A stretch of DNA of 27,352 nucleotides from an uncultured Saprospirales bacterium. GTDB lineage: Bacteria > Bacteroidota > Bacteroidia > Chitinophagales > Saprospiraceae. Location: NCBI GenBank assembly GCA_937926355.1, contig CALAZP010000109.1:1-27352 (forward strand), read 5' to 3'. Under the pieces are notes generated by a model. That model searched no databases and had not been told where the DNA came from. It saw nothing but the letters and a program-made list of their open reading frames with translations. Shown here one piece after another: positions 1-8,307 of the stretch (positions are counted from its first letter, which is position 1; each line of letters starts with the position of its first letter). The position numbers and the translations under genes were made by a program.

Positions 1-1022
1 GGAGCATCCACAGTAACTAACTTAGGATTAACTCGGCTATAGGTATTTAGATCATCGCTTCCAAAGTTTGAAATAGTTTGTGCATCATAACCATTAGGAA
101 GTCCCACTTGAGGTCCTCCTACGGCCATATAGCCCAATACATCTATTCTAGGGTCATTGTGATTAGCCATCCAATCGATGAATGTTTTACTCATTCTTTG
201 GTTGTCATCTGCTAAGAAAACCTGACCTATTCCATTTTGGTTAATACCTTCTGGTCCTGAGCTATGCTGAATCATTGCGATGTCAGCATTACTAGTCATC
301 ACACCTCCTGAAATAGCTTTTCTTACAGCAGCTTCCGCAGCAGCAGGATCAGCTTTAGACATACGCATTCCCAATCTCAATAACATAGAATTGGCAAATT
401 TACGCCACTGATCAGTGTTACCTCCATAGATAAAATCAGCAGAGCCAAAAGATCTTCCACCTCCAGACAATTGACCAATTGCAGATTCTAATTCAGCAAC
501 CATGTCTTTATAGATGTCTTCTTGCGCATCGTATTTTGGAGCAGTAATACCGTCGGTATAACCTTTTCCAGCCTCAGAATAAGGAATATCTCCATAAATA
601 TCTGTCACTCTATGGAAAGCAACCACCCTCCAAATTCTAGCCATAGCTAACATTTCTGGGTTTTCTCCTGAAGTTTCCAGGTTATTGATTAGGTCTTGAA
701 TATCCTTGATATAGTTGTTATAGGCTCTGTCAAACAATGAAGAGGAATAACCACTATTGAAAAGATATTTATCTCCTGACCAATATGTTGCCAAAGCAGA
801 AAGGTGCTGGATCATAGTGGAGGAGTAAATTAAAGCTGCTCTCCAGTTTTCGTAACGTTCCCCAGAAGTTTGAAGTTGAACATAAGAAAATTGGAATTTT
901 GGATCAAGGTCGTTCGCTTGAGTGGGGTTCAGGTTCAATTCCTCGAACCCTTCATCACATGACACCATAGTAAGCGTCATAATGAGCCCCAAAAGGTAAA
1001 ATTTATTTAAAAATGATTTCAT
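1..1022 (-). CDS. SusD/RagB-like nutrient-binding outer-membrane lipoprotein (partial, C-terminus off window)
   Basis: The reading frame is open from an ATG at 1022 to the left edge of the window, giving 340 codons without a stop, so the C-terminus is missing. Residues 1-21 form a lipoprotein signal peptide with lipobox MVSC (C22). The mature N-terminus contains NLNPTQAND, typical of SusD-like proteins. The helical middle has features of the SusD-like_2 type, such as WRVVAFHRVTDIYGDIPYSEA and QWRKFANSMLLRLGMRM. Family members are usually about 480-540 residues, so roughly two thirds is present. SusD proteins sit on the outer membrane as the substrate-binding lid of a SusC transporter. The gene lies 37 bases downstream of susC on the same strand and is surely co-transcribed with it. 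The ligand is unknown; many SusD-like_2 proteins bind glycans, but peptides or other oligomers are possible. Confidence 0.93.
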   Translation of the reverse strand, partial: MKSFLNKFYLLGLIMTLTMVSCDEGFEELNLNPTQANDLDPKFQFSYVQLQTSGERYENWRAALIYSSTMIQHLSALATYWSGDKYLFNSGYSSSLFDRAYNNYIKDIQDLINNLETSGENPEMLAMARIWRVVAFHRVTDIYGDIPYSEAGKGYTDGITAPKYDAQEDIYKDMVAELESAIGQLSGGGRSFGSADFIYGGNTDQWRKFANSMLLRLGMRMSKADPAAAEAAVRKAISGGVMTSNADIAMIQHSSGPEGINQNGIGQVFLADDNQRMSKTFIDWMANHNDPRIDVLGYMAVGGPQVGLPNGYDAQTISNFGSDDLNTYSRVNPKLVTVDA

Positions 1023-1036
1023 TACACTCAATTTTT

Positions 1037-1054
1037 AATCTATTGAAATAGATT
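1037..1054 (-). other. Perfect inverted repeat between susC and susD-like genes
   Basis: AATCTATT, two bases, then AATAGATT form a perfect 8-base inverted repeat. In the transcript it can fold as a 7-pair stem with a 4-base loop. It occupies most of the 37-base gap between the susC stop and the susD-like start. It is followed in the transcript by an A-run, not a U-run, so it is not an intrinsic terminator. A role in mRNA processing or in setting the susC:susD ratio is inference. Confidence 0.5.
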
Positions 1055-1059
1055 TGATT

Positions 1060-4000
1060 TTAAAATTTAACATTTAGATTGAACCCAAAGCTTCTTGTCT
1101 GAGGAACACCAAACATTTCAAGGCCTTGAGCATTACCATTTGAATAGGTAGATTCAGGATCTATATTGTCTACTTTGCTCATCAATAATAATAGGTTACG
1201 ACCTACTAATGATAAACTTACCTCAGAGAATGGTGTGCTCTCAAGCAATGATTTTGGGAAATTATATCCAAGTGTAAATTGTCTCAACTTGATGAATGAA
1301 GCATCTTCAACAAATTCCTCAGTTATGTTATAAATCTGAGAATAATAGTTATCGACTTCGTCTAAAGGTAAAGTCTTAGGTCCACCAACATTACCATTTT
1401 CCCTACCTACTAAGGTATTCTTATGTAGTCCTCTTAGGTAAGCAAAAGCATTGGTTGCCGCATAGATGTCTCCTCCGAATTTACCATCAACCAAAACGCT
1501 CAATTGGAAATTCTTATATCGGAATCTATTGGTCAATCCTAAGGTAGTTGGGTGAACGCCGTTACCCAAAACCCCAAATTCACCTCTTACTGGATAACCA
1601 TTTTCGTCATACTGAATGTTACCAGCTGCATCACGAGCATATTTGAATCCTTTAATAACAGAGTAGGGCTGTCCTTCTTCATGGTGAATATAAGCACTTC
1701 TTGTTCTACTTTCTGATACTCTAATACTTTCTTCATCTTGCTCTGGAGTCAAAAGACTAACTACTTCATTCTGGTTGTTAGCAAAATTGAATGTCATATC
1801 CCAAGAGAAGTCAGTTCTCTTAATCGGAGTGATGTTCAACAACAATTCTATTCCTGAGTTTCTAAGCTCTCCAATGTTTACTACCTGAGAACCGAATCCA
1901 CTGGTTTGAGAAATCGAAGCGAAAAGAATGTCATTAGAAGTGGTCTTATCGTAATAAGTGATGTCTACTCCTAATTTGTTCTGGAACAATCTAAAATCAG
2001 CTCCCAATTCGATTTCAGAGGTCTCAGAAGGCTGTAAGTTAAAGTTTGGAATTCTTCCTTGGGAAATCCTTCCAAGTGGGGATCCAAAGTGACCTTGTCC
2101 AACTAAACCATAAGTTAAATTCAACTGGTATGGATCGGTATCACCACCTACTTGTGCCCATCCACCTCTTAACTTAGCGAATGAAACAAAAGAAGGCATG
2201 GTGATGGCATCAGATAAGATGAAACTAGCAGTGAAAGATGGATATAAAATGCTGTTGCTTTCAACAGGTAAAGTAGAGAACCAATCGTTTCTAGCTGTAG
2301 CAGTCAAATACAAGATGCTGTTGTAAGATAATTCAAGAGATCCAAAAACAGAGTTAATAGCTTTTTCGCTAATTCCGTAAGAAGTACCTCTGTTGGCTAA
2401 ATTGTTCAAAGTGTGTAAGAAAGGAATATTGAAGTTATTACCGCTACCTCCTAAAGTTTCGAAACTTCTTTCCATTTGGTTTCCTCCTACAAAAGCACTG
2501 ATACCAATACCGTTGTCTAAGGTTTTATCAACCCCAATGATAAGGTCTAAATTGGTTTCGGTAAATCTTCTTTCCAATTCAGACATACCACCTAAAGGCT
2601 TATAAGCGGTTCCGTAAGGTTCAACGCTGGTTCTTCTTTCTGTATAAGAATCGATACCCGCTCTACCTTGGATGTACAACCAATCGGTAAATTGGAATCT
2701 AAGCGTGGTGTTACCCATTGCTCTGTGCTTGGTGTTAGAACCTACGAAGTTGTAGGCAGCAAACCATGGGTTGGTTACGTAAATGTTATCATTAAATAAC
2801 AATTCTGTTCCCTCTTCATTGGTACCATCTCCATTAGGACCTAATAAAGAATTAACATCCACGTTAGCCGGCATAGACCATGCTGTATAGTTGGCGTTAC
2901 CTGGAGAATCCGATAATCTTGGTCTATTCTGCACGTTTTCACGAATATAAGTACCCGCAAAAGAAGCAGTTAACTTTCCAAACTTACCAGAAGTATTGGT
3001 AGTGAAAGTATTTCTGTCTAATCCTGAGTTAGGAATAATCCCCTGATTTTCTAGATTCGTTACCCCAAAACGGAAATTGTAATTTTCATCTCCACCACTC
3101 AAAGATAAAGAGTTGGTCCATGTACTTCCCGTCTGGTAAAAACTGCCTAGATTGTCTCCAACATCACTGTAAGGTCTTGATTGACCATCAAATTGAATAG
3201 TTGATCGACCGTCTAATTTTTCTCCCCAAGAATATAAATTGGAGGCAATAGCTTCAGGTTGAGTAGTAGGTCTCTTACCATTATCTCCCTGTCCATACTC
3301 CTTTTGGAAATCAAAAGTTTCAATAATGTTTTCAAAGGTATAGTTGCTTTGTACTTCAACGCCTACTCCTTTTCTTTTACCACCTTTCTTAGTGGTAATC
3401 ATAATAACCCCATTACTAGCTCTAGAACCATATAAAGCAGCAGCTGAAGAACCTTTCAATACGGTCATGGTCTCGATATCGTCAGGGTTGATACTTGATA
3501 CACCATCTCCCCAGTCTTGACCACCCCACATACCTGCAGATCCTAGGTTAGTGTTGTCAATTGGAATACCATCCACAACATACAAAGGTTGATTATTACC
3601 TGAGATGGAGCTGTTACCACGAATAATAACACGGCTAGATCCACCAGGACCTGAAGCAATATTACTTACGTTGACACCAGCTACTTTACCAGCGAGTGAA
3701 TTTGCAACGTTTAGTTCTCTAGCTTCAGTAAAATCCTCCCCTCCAATCTCAGTAACTGCATAACCTAGTGCTTTCTTCTCTTTTGAAATACCCAAAGAGG
3801 TCACTACTACTTCGCTTAAAGCAACCCCTTCTTCCAGTACTAGGTCGATGACGGTCTGGCTGCCAACCTCAATCTGTTGAGGAGTATAACCCACCATACT
3901 GAATTCAAGAGTGGCATCATCGGAAACTTCAATAGAAAAATTTCCATCTAAGTCGGTAATTGTCCCGTTAGAAGTACCAACTTCTAGAATGTTAACTCCA

Positions 4001-4113
4001 ATCATGACTTCACCAGTTGCGTCAGTAACAGTCCCTGAAACTGTTTTTTGAGCAAATCCGGTAAAGGCAAATAGAGCAAACAAACTCAAGGTGAAAAATA
4101 ATTTTTTCTTCAT
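1060..4113 (-). CDS. SusC/RagA family TonB-linked outer-membrane transporter
   Basis: This 1017-residue protein is a TonB-dependent outer-membrane channel that works with a SusD lipoprotein to import oligomeric nutrients. Residues 1-21 are a Sec signal peptide ending in GFA-Q. Residues 24-100 form a CarboxypepD_reg-like domain (SGTVTDATGEVMIGVNI, then DLDGNFSIEV). The plug domain follows at about 115-245, with the SusC signatures QPLYVVDGIPIDN (175-187) and DIETMTVLKGSSAAALYGSR (212-231). The remainder is the 22-strand barrel, and the protein ends in an aromatic F as barrel proteins usually do. No extra N-terminal STN domain is present, so regulation through an anti-sigma partner in the FecIR style is not indicated. 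The length is normal for the family. The susD-like gene follows on the same strand. Substrate cannot be assigned; neighbours suggest a carbohydrate. Confidence 0.97.
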   Translation of the reverse strand: MKKKLFFTLSLFALFAFTGFAQKTVSGTVTDATGEVMIGVNILEVGTSNGTITDLDGNFSIEVSDDATLEFSMVGYTPQQIEVGSQTVIDLVLEEGVALSEVVVTSLGISKEKKALGYAVTEIGGEDFTEARELNVANSLAGKVAGVNVSNIASGPGGSSRVIIRGNSSISGNNQPLYVVDGIPIDNTNLGSAGMWGGQDWGDGVSSINPDDIETMTVLKGSSAAALYGSRASNGVIMITTKKGGKRKGVGVEVQSNYTFENIIETFDFQKEYGQGDNGKRPTTQPEAIASNLYSWGEKLDGRSTIQFDGQSRPYSDVGDNLGSFYQTGSTWTNSLSLSGGDENYNFRFGVTNLENQGIIPNSGLDRNTFTTNTSGKFGKLTASFAGTYIRENVQNRPRLSDSPGNANYTAWSMPANVDVNSLLGPNGDGTNEEGTELLFNDNIYVTNPWFAAYNFVGSNTKHRAMGNTTLRFQFTDWLYIQGRAGIDSYTERRTSVEPYGTAYKPLGGMSELERRFTETNLDLIIGVDKTLDNGIGISAFVGGNQMERSFETLGGSGNNFNIPFLHTLNNLANRGTSYGISEKAINSVFGSLELSYNSILYLTATARNDWFSTLPVESNSILYPSFTASFILSDAITMPSFVSFAKLRGGWAQVGGDTDPYQLNLTYGLVGQGHFGSPLGRISQGRIPNFNLQPSETSEIELGADFRLFQNKLGVDITYYDKTTSNDILFASISQTSGFGSQVVNIGELRNSGIELLLNITPIKRTDFSWDMTFNFANNQNEVVSLLTPEQDEESIRVSESRTRSAYIHHEEGQPYSVIKGFKYARDAAGNIQYDENGYPVRGEFGVLGNGVHPTTLGLTNRFRYKNFQLSVLVDGKFGGDIYAATNAFAYLRGLHKNTLVGRENGNVGGPKTLPLDEVDNYYSQIYNITEEFVEDASFIKLRQFTLGYNFPKSLLESTPFSEVSLSLVGRNLLLLMSKVDNIDPESTYSNGNAQGLEMFGVPQTRSFGFNLNVKF

Positions 4114-4159
4114 TGTTTTGTTTTTAAATGCTTTTGAAAATGATGTAAGAAAAATAATT

Positions 4160-4182
4160 CCTCGTCAAAGAATATGACGAGG
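4160..4182 (-). other. Hairpin in the susC 5' leader
   Basis: CCTCGTC, a 9-base loop and GACGAGG form a perfect 7-pair GC-rich stem in an otherwise very AT-rich leader. On the susC transcript it is followed by AATTATTTTTCTT, a loosely U-rich tract. It lies about 50 bases upstream of the susC ATG and downstream of the putative -7 element. It could act as an attenuator or a leader processing signal; this is inference. Confidence 0.45.
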
Positions 4183-4252
4183 TTTCTTTGTATATCAGAT
4201 CTCTTAGATAGGATAATGTCATTCAAGTAGTTTACTTTTTCACAGTACGACC

Positions 4253-4260
4253 CAAATTTA
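4253..4260 (-). promoter_or_regulatory. Putative -7 element of the susC promoter (TAAATTTG)
   Basis: Read on the minus strand, TAAATTTG matches the Bacteroidota -7 consensus TAnnTTTG exactly. It would start transcription near 4246 and leave a leader of about 130 bases. No TTG is found at the expected -33 distance; that place is taken by the GTGTG/CACAC inverted repeat. This would suit an activator-dependent or repressed promoter, which is inference. Confidence 0.4.
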
Positions 4261-4278
4261 ATAAAATTTTGTAAAATT

Positions 4279-4292
4279 GTGTGCGTACACAC
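4279..4292. promoter_or_regulatory. Operator-like inverted repeat upstream of susC
   Basis: GTGTG-CGTA-CACAC is a perfect 5-base inverted repeat around a 4-base core containing CG. It stands out in a tract that is almost entirely A and T. It sits just upstream of the putative susC -7 element, where the -33 element would be expected. The form resembles operators of LacI-type sugar regulators, which often have a central CG. No regulator gene of that class is in the window, so assignment is tentative. Confidence 0.4.
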
Positions 4293-4389
4293 CTATGGGC
4301 TTGGTACTGAAAATTAAATAATTAATTATTTTGATAGTTAAACGAATTAAATTAAACATTCGCTGTTTGACCAAATAAAATTTTTTGAG

Positions 4390-6234
4390 ATGCTAATTTT
4401 TCTGCTTCTTTTTGTCCTTTCAATGAACGCCTGCACCAATAAACAGATACCCGCACTAGAAGTAGATGTTTTAGTTCTAGAAGCGGGAACTGGAGGTACT
4501 GCAGCTGCTATTCAATCTGCCCGATTAGGAGCAAAGACGTTATTGATAGCATCCACAGCCTGGCCAGGTGGAATGCTTACAGCAGCTGGAGTAAGCGCAA
4601 TTGACGGCAATCATGAAATGCCTGCTGGAATATGGGGAGCCTTCAGAAATGAACTAAGAAAACACTATGGCAGTAAAGAAGCACTTCAGACAGGTTGGGT
4701 AACCCATACAGCATTTGAACCCAAGGTAGGTATGCAAATTCTTATGGATTTTATCGAAGCGGAAAAGAAACAGCTGACCTTTATGCCCCATACTGTATGG
4801 AAGAGCATTAAAAAAGAGCAAGATTATTGGGTGGTCACTTTGGAACGAGAAAAAGAAATTTTTCAAGTTCAAGCTAAAGTTTTAATAGACGGTACAGACC
4901 TAGGAGATGTCCTTGAAGAAGTTGGAGCTTCTTTTGATTTGGGAATGGAAGCCAAGTCTCAAACGGGCGAATCTATTGCATTAGAGAGCGCTAATGATAT
5001 TATTCAAGATTTAACCTTTACAGCTATTCTAAAAGATTATGGACCAACTGCTGATAAGACAATTGATCAGCCGGCAGATTACAATCCCAACCTATTTGAC
5101 TGTGCTTGTTTGGAGTTTTGCACCGAACCCAAAACTGGAATCCACCCTTGCGCAACCATGATGACTTACGCCAAATTACCCAACGATAAATATTTAATCA
5201 ATTGGCCTTTAAAGGGCAATGATATTTACTTGAACTTGGTGCCAATGGATCAGGAGCAAAGAACAGAAGCTTTGCAAAGGGCCAAACTGAAAACCTTACA
5301 ATTTGTCTATTTTATCCAACATGAATTAGGATATAAGAATTTGGGTTTGGCAGATGATGAATTTCCCTCGGATGACTTATTGCCCTTAATCCCCTATCAT
5401 CGGGAAGGCCGCCGATTGGATGGTTTAGTCAGATTAAATTTAAACCATATTTTGAGGCCATACGATACGGAGATGCCACTATACAAAACTGGCATTGCAG
5501 TTGGTGATTACCCAATTGACCATCACCATAAAGAGAGAAACGATATCCCTGAAATTAATTTTCCTCCTGTACCTTCTTTTAATGTGCCTTTAGGAACATT
5601 AATTCCTAAAGCGGTGGATGGACTTATTATTGCAGATAAAGCTATTTCGGTATCGAATATTGTTAATGGTTCAACCAGATTGCAGCCGGTAATTTTACAA
5701 ATTGGACAAGCTGCTGGTACTGTGGCAGCTTTATCCCTTCGGGAAAAATTACCTATCCATAAAGTTCCAGTGCGACTCGTACAGAATGAGGTATTAAATG
5801 CTGGAGGATATTTGGTTCCTTCTTATGATGTCAACCCTGAACACCCCTATTTCAAATCCATTCAAAGAATAGCCAGTACCGGTCTATTATTAGGTGTCGG
5901 GGAACCTTATGCTTGGGCCAATCGCACCTGGTACTATCCTGACTCAGCTATGCAAGTTGAAGATTTACAAAAAGGCTTGATACAGTTGGGACTAGATAAT
6001 CATGAAATAAAAGACTTGTCAGCAGTAGATTTGAAAACTACCGTTCAGGTGGCTAACCTGCTATCCTCGAGTTCAATTTCATATGAAGATGCCTTGAAAA
6101 TTTTAAAAAAGGAAAATTTTAGTCCAATTCAATCAAATTTACTTACCCGAGGAGAATTTGCCTATATAATTGATTTATTAGCTCATCCTTTTGAATCCAT
6201 TTCAGTCAATCATCATGGATTACCGATCCAATAG
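4390..6234 (+). CDS. FAD-dependent oxidoreductase lipoprotein (FAD_oxidored family) with SLH-like C-terminus
   Basis: Residues 1-14 are a short lipoprotein signal peptide with cleavage before C15 (MNAC), so the enzyme is probably exported and lipid-anchored. A Rossmann FAD-binding segment follows at 25-53 (VDVLVLEAGTGGTAAAIQSA), then PGGMLTAAGVSAIDGNHEMP (59-78), typical of the PF12831-type flavoproteins found beside Bacteroidota glycan genes. The usual GGGTGG reads EAGTGG here, so the first glycine of GxGxxG is Glu31. The C-terminal 110 residues (HPYFKSIQRIASTGLLLGVG, later LTRGEFAYIIDLL) resemble a pair of S-layer-homology-like motifs. The likely role is oxidation of a sugar or sugar derivative in the periplasm; the substrate is unknown. 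The gene is divergent from susC and converges on the AGE gene, overlapping its 3' end by 15 bases. Confidence 0.85.
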   Translation: MLIFLLLFVLSMNACTNKQIPALEVDVLVLEAGTGGTAAAIQSARLGAKTLLIASTAWPGGMLTAAGVSAIDGNHEMPAGIWGAFRNELRKHYGSKEALQTGWVTHTAFEPKVGMQILMDFIEAEKKQLTFMPHTVWKSIKKEQDYWVVTLEREKEIFQVQAKVLIDGTDLGDVLEEVGASFDLGMEAKSQTGESIALESANDIIQDLTFTAILKDYGPTADKTIDQPADYNPNLFDCACLEFCTEPKTGIHPCATMMTYAKLPNDKYLINWPLKGNDIYLNLVPMDQEQRTEALQRAKLKTLQFVYFIQHELGYKNLGLADDEFPSDDLLPLIPYHREGRRLDGLVRLNLNHILRPYDTEMPLYKTGIAVGDYPIDHHHKERNDIPEINFPPVPSFNVPLGTLIPKAVDGLIIADKAISVSNIVNGSTRLQPVILQIGQAAGTVAALSLREKLPIHKVPVRLVQNEVLNAGGYLVPSYDVNPEHPYFKSIQRIASTGLLLGVGEPYAWANRTWYYPDSAMQVEDLQKGLIQLGLDNHEIKDLSAVDLKTTVQVANLLSSSSISYEDALKILKKENFSPIQSNLLTRGEFAYIIDLLAHPFESISVNHHGLPIQ

Positions 6235-7374
6235 TTTGGAACATTGATACAAAGCTCTTGGAACATGGAAACATCCTTTCCATTTTCCCCCTTTTAGCGT
6301 TTTTAAGACTTCTCCTTTTCTATTGAGATATCCCCACCATTCCCCATAACCAGGATCGGCAAAATGATGCCAGGTATAATGGTGAACTTTATTAAACCAA
6401 TCATAGAATTTTTGGTCACCAAGTAAATGGATGGATTTGGATAAAAAAACTAAAGTTTCCAAATGCACCCACCATAATTTTTGATCCCATTCTAATTGTT
6501 GAGTGGGATGTCCTTTGGCATCCAAGAAATAAAAAATACCTTGATGGATCTCATCCCATCCTTTTTCTAGCATACTGATTCCACGCTCAGCAGCTTCCTT
6601 AATTAATTCTGTTTTTCCTAGTCTTTGGCCTAAATCCATAACAAACCACATTGCCTCAATTGCATGGCCGGGATTCATTAATCTTCCATCAAAGGAATCG
6701 TCAAATTTTCCCTCCGGGGTGACGTTTTCTAAAATGATTCCAGTCTGTTCATCGTAAAAAACATTCATGACCTCATGCAAACACTCTTCTATTGTTTTCT
6801 CAACCGTTTGACGATCTAATAGAGGTTCAATTTCCAGTGCTAGATTGCAGATGATCATAGGTAATGCAAAGTTTTTTAAAGGCCTATTATCTGCTATTTG
6901 TTTATTGTAAATCCCCTTAGGGTTATCTTTTCTAACTTGGATGTTATTAAAGGCTTCTAATGCTATAGTAGCATGTTTTTCATCCTGAGTTACCTGGAAG
7001 AGTTTGCCAAATCCCATGCAAGCAAAGCAATCTGAAAAAATATTATATGCCTTAACCAAAGGTTTGCCGTCTCTTCTCAGTGAAAAATACCACTGTCCTT
7101 CGTCATCTCTACCATATTTGGAAAGGAAATCAGCTCCGTGATGGGCAATGGATAACCATTGAGCGTTAGCTTTGGCTTCTTCTTTGTAGAGCATGGCAAA
7201 AGTCCAAATTTGCCGAGCTTGTAACCAGACGAATTTGTCGGTATCATATACTTTTCCATTTCGATCCAAACAAGTAAAAAATCCTCCATCTTGTTGATCA
7301 AGACTGTGATTCATCCAAAAGGGTAAGACGTTGTTGAAAAGTTCTTCCCGATATTTTTTAGCGATTTCTCTCAT
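6220..7374 (-). CDS. N-acylglucosamine 2-epimerase (AGE/RnBP) family enzyme
   Basis: This 384-residue protein has the length and motif order of the (alpha/alpha)6-barrel epimerases that interconvert C2 epimers such as GlcNAc/ManNAc, glucose/mannose or cellobiose/glucosyl-mannose. Visible active-site elements are R54 in LQARQIWTF, H237 in NPGHAIEAMW, W301-W302 and H304 in KLWWVHLETL, and H370 in GCFHVPRAL; the two histidines H237 and H370 match the family's acid/base pair. There is no signal peptide, so it acts in the cytoplasm. Its start overlaps the DUF4434 stop by 4 bases (ATGA), indicating translational coupling as the last gene of a three-gene minus-strand operon. Its 3' end overlaps the FAD oxidoreductase tail-to-tail. 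Which epimer pair is used cannot be read from the sequence. Confidence 0.9.
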   Translation of the reverse strand: MREIAKKYREELFNNVLPFWMNHSLDQQDGGFFTCLDRNGKVYDTDKFVWLQARQIWTFAMLYKEEAKANAQWLSIAHHGADFLSKYGRDDEGQWYFSLRRDGKPLVKAYNIFSDCFACMGFGKLFQVTQDEKHATIALEAFNNIQVRKDNPKGIYNKQIADNRPLKNFALPMIICNLALEIEPLLDRQTVEKTIEECLHEVMNVFYDEQTGIILENVTPEGKFDDSFDGRLMNPGHAIEAMWFVMDLGQRLGKTELIKEAAERGISMLEKGWDEIHQGIFYFLDAKGHPTQQLEWDQKLWWVHLETLVFLSKSIHLLGDQKFYDWFNKVHHYTWHHFADPGYGEWWGYLNRKGEVLKTLKGGKWKGCFHVPRALYQCSKLLDR

Positions 7375-8303
7375 TTTGAATAATATTCCATATATCGATT
7401 ATAAAGATGATGGGCCTGAATATAAGCTGATTGTGGACTCATAAAATGGGAGAACTCGAATGTAATCGCTTTTTCCACCTGAGCTTTTTGTGCAGCTTCA
7501 AGTTTTAATTTGAGCTTTTCCCATTTTATAGGTAAAAACTTAATTGGCATATCCCTATCAAAGGATTCTGCATTGGTCCAGCATCTCAATTGATGTCTCG
7601 CAGCCAATCTACTATTAATTTCAAGATAATGAGATAACTCATCGTAATCAACATGACCATCTTGAAAGGCCACTATATCTATTGCTCCCCGAATTCCGTC
7701 AAAGATTTCATTCCATTCCGATTCGTGCTCTTTTAAAGCTATTCCATCTTGTTTGCTTAAGTTAGATTGATTAGAAAGCAAGGCTTTTTTCCCATCTATA
7801 TAAGGTGAAATTAATGTAGGTAAACCTCCTGAAATGGATTTACAGAATTTCCCGAGTTGAGCATACAAATCAATTATCCCTTTTGTTTTTCGACTAACTT
7901 CCTGACAAATGTACCAACCCGAAAAAGCAGAAAAATGATGGTAGCGCTCCCATACTTCTTCAATAAATCTCAGATTGATTTCTACTTCCTTAGCATAATT
8001 TCCGGTATCAAACCAATATTGACCTGAATCATATAGGCCAAAGTAAAAATCCATTCCGTATTGCTCAGATAAGGTTAGAAACAACTCCACTAAATCCAGA
8101 GGTGGATTATAGGCATTTTGATATTGTGTTAAAACTTTAGAGGGGAAAGTTTGCCATCGCCTATATCCAGCCCTAATCAGAATAACAGTATCGATTCCAG
8201 CAGCTTTCATCCACTCAAAATCCTTTTCCCATTCTTTCGCGCCCCAATTTTGATGAGGGATATCGTGACTGATTTCATCCAAAAAAGTACCGGTTATTCT
8301 CAT
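7371..8303 (-). CDS. DUF4434 domain protein, TIM-barrel glycosidase-like
   Basis: The N-terminus ITGTFLDEISHDIPHQNWGA followed by W(x)nMKAAGIDTVILIRAGYRRW is the signature of DUF4434 (PF14488), a predicted TIM-barrel domain related to glycoside hydrolases. Later blocks fit a barrel: FYFGLYDSGQYWFDTG, FSGWYICQEV and DIVAFQDGHVDYDEL, whose acidic residues are candidates for catalysis. No in-frame ATG exists between this start and the upstream stop at 8358-8360, so there is no room for a signal peptide and the protein is probably cytoplasmic, unlike most exported glycosidase-like proteins in such loci. It lies 4 bases downstream of the UnbV gene and overlaps the AGE gene by 4 bases. No reaction is established for the family as far as I know; hydrolysis of a small imported glycoside is inference. 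Confidence 0.82.
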   Translation of the reverse strand: MRITGTFLDEISHDIPHQNWGAKEWEKDFEWMKAAGIDTVILIRAGYRRWQTFPSKVLTQYQNAYNPPLDLVELFLTLSEQYGMDFYFGLYDSGQYWFDTGNYAKEVEINLRFIEEVWERYHHFSAFSGWYICQEVSRKTKGIIDLYAQLGKFCKSISGGLPTLISPYIDGKKALLSNQSNLSKQDGIALKEHESEWNEIFDGIRGAIDIVAFQDGHVDYDELSHYLEINSRLAARHQLRCWTNAESFDRDMPIKFLPIKWEKLKLKLEAAQKAQVEKAITFEFSHFMSPQSAYIQAHHLYNRYMEYYSK

Positions 8304-8307
8304 GATT

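Noticed and set aside
4110..4292. 60-codon minus-strand frame whose stop overlaps the susC start by ATGA, like a coupled leader peptide
   Set aside because: It would begin with GTG inside the operator-like repeat and upstream of the putative -7 element, so its start would not be transcribed; the product has no family features.
4390..8303. Resemblance to known periplasmic 3-keto-glycoside pathways because of the oxidoreductase and sugar enzymes
   Set aside because: No DUF1080-type lyase and no Gfo/Idh-type dehydrogenase, the usual members of those pathways, is present.
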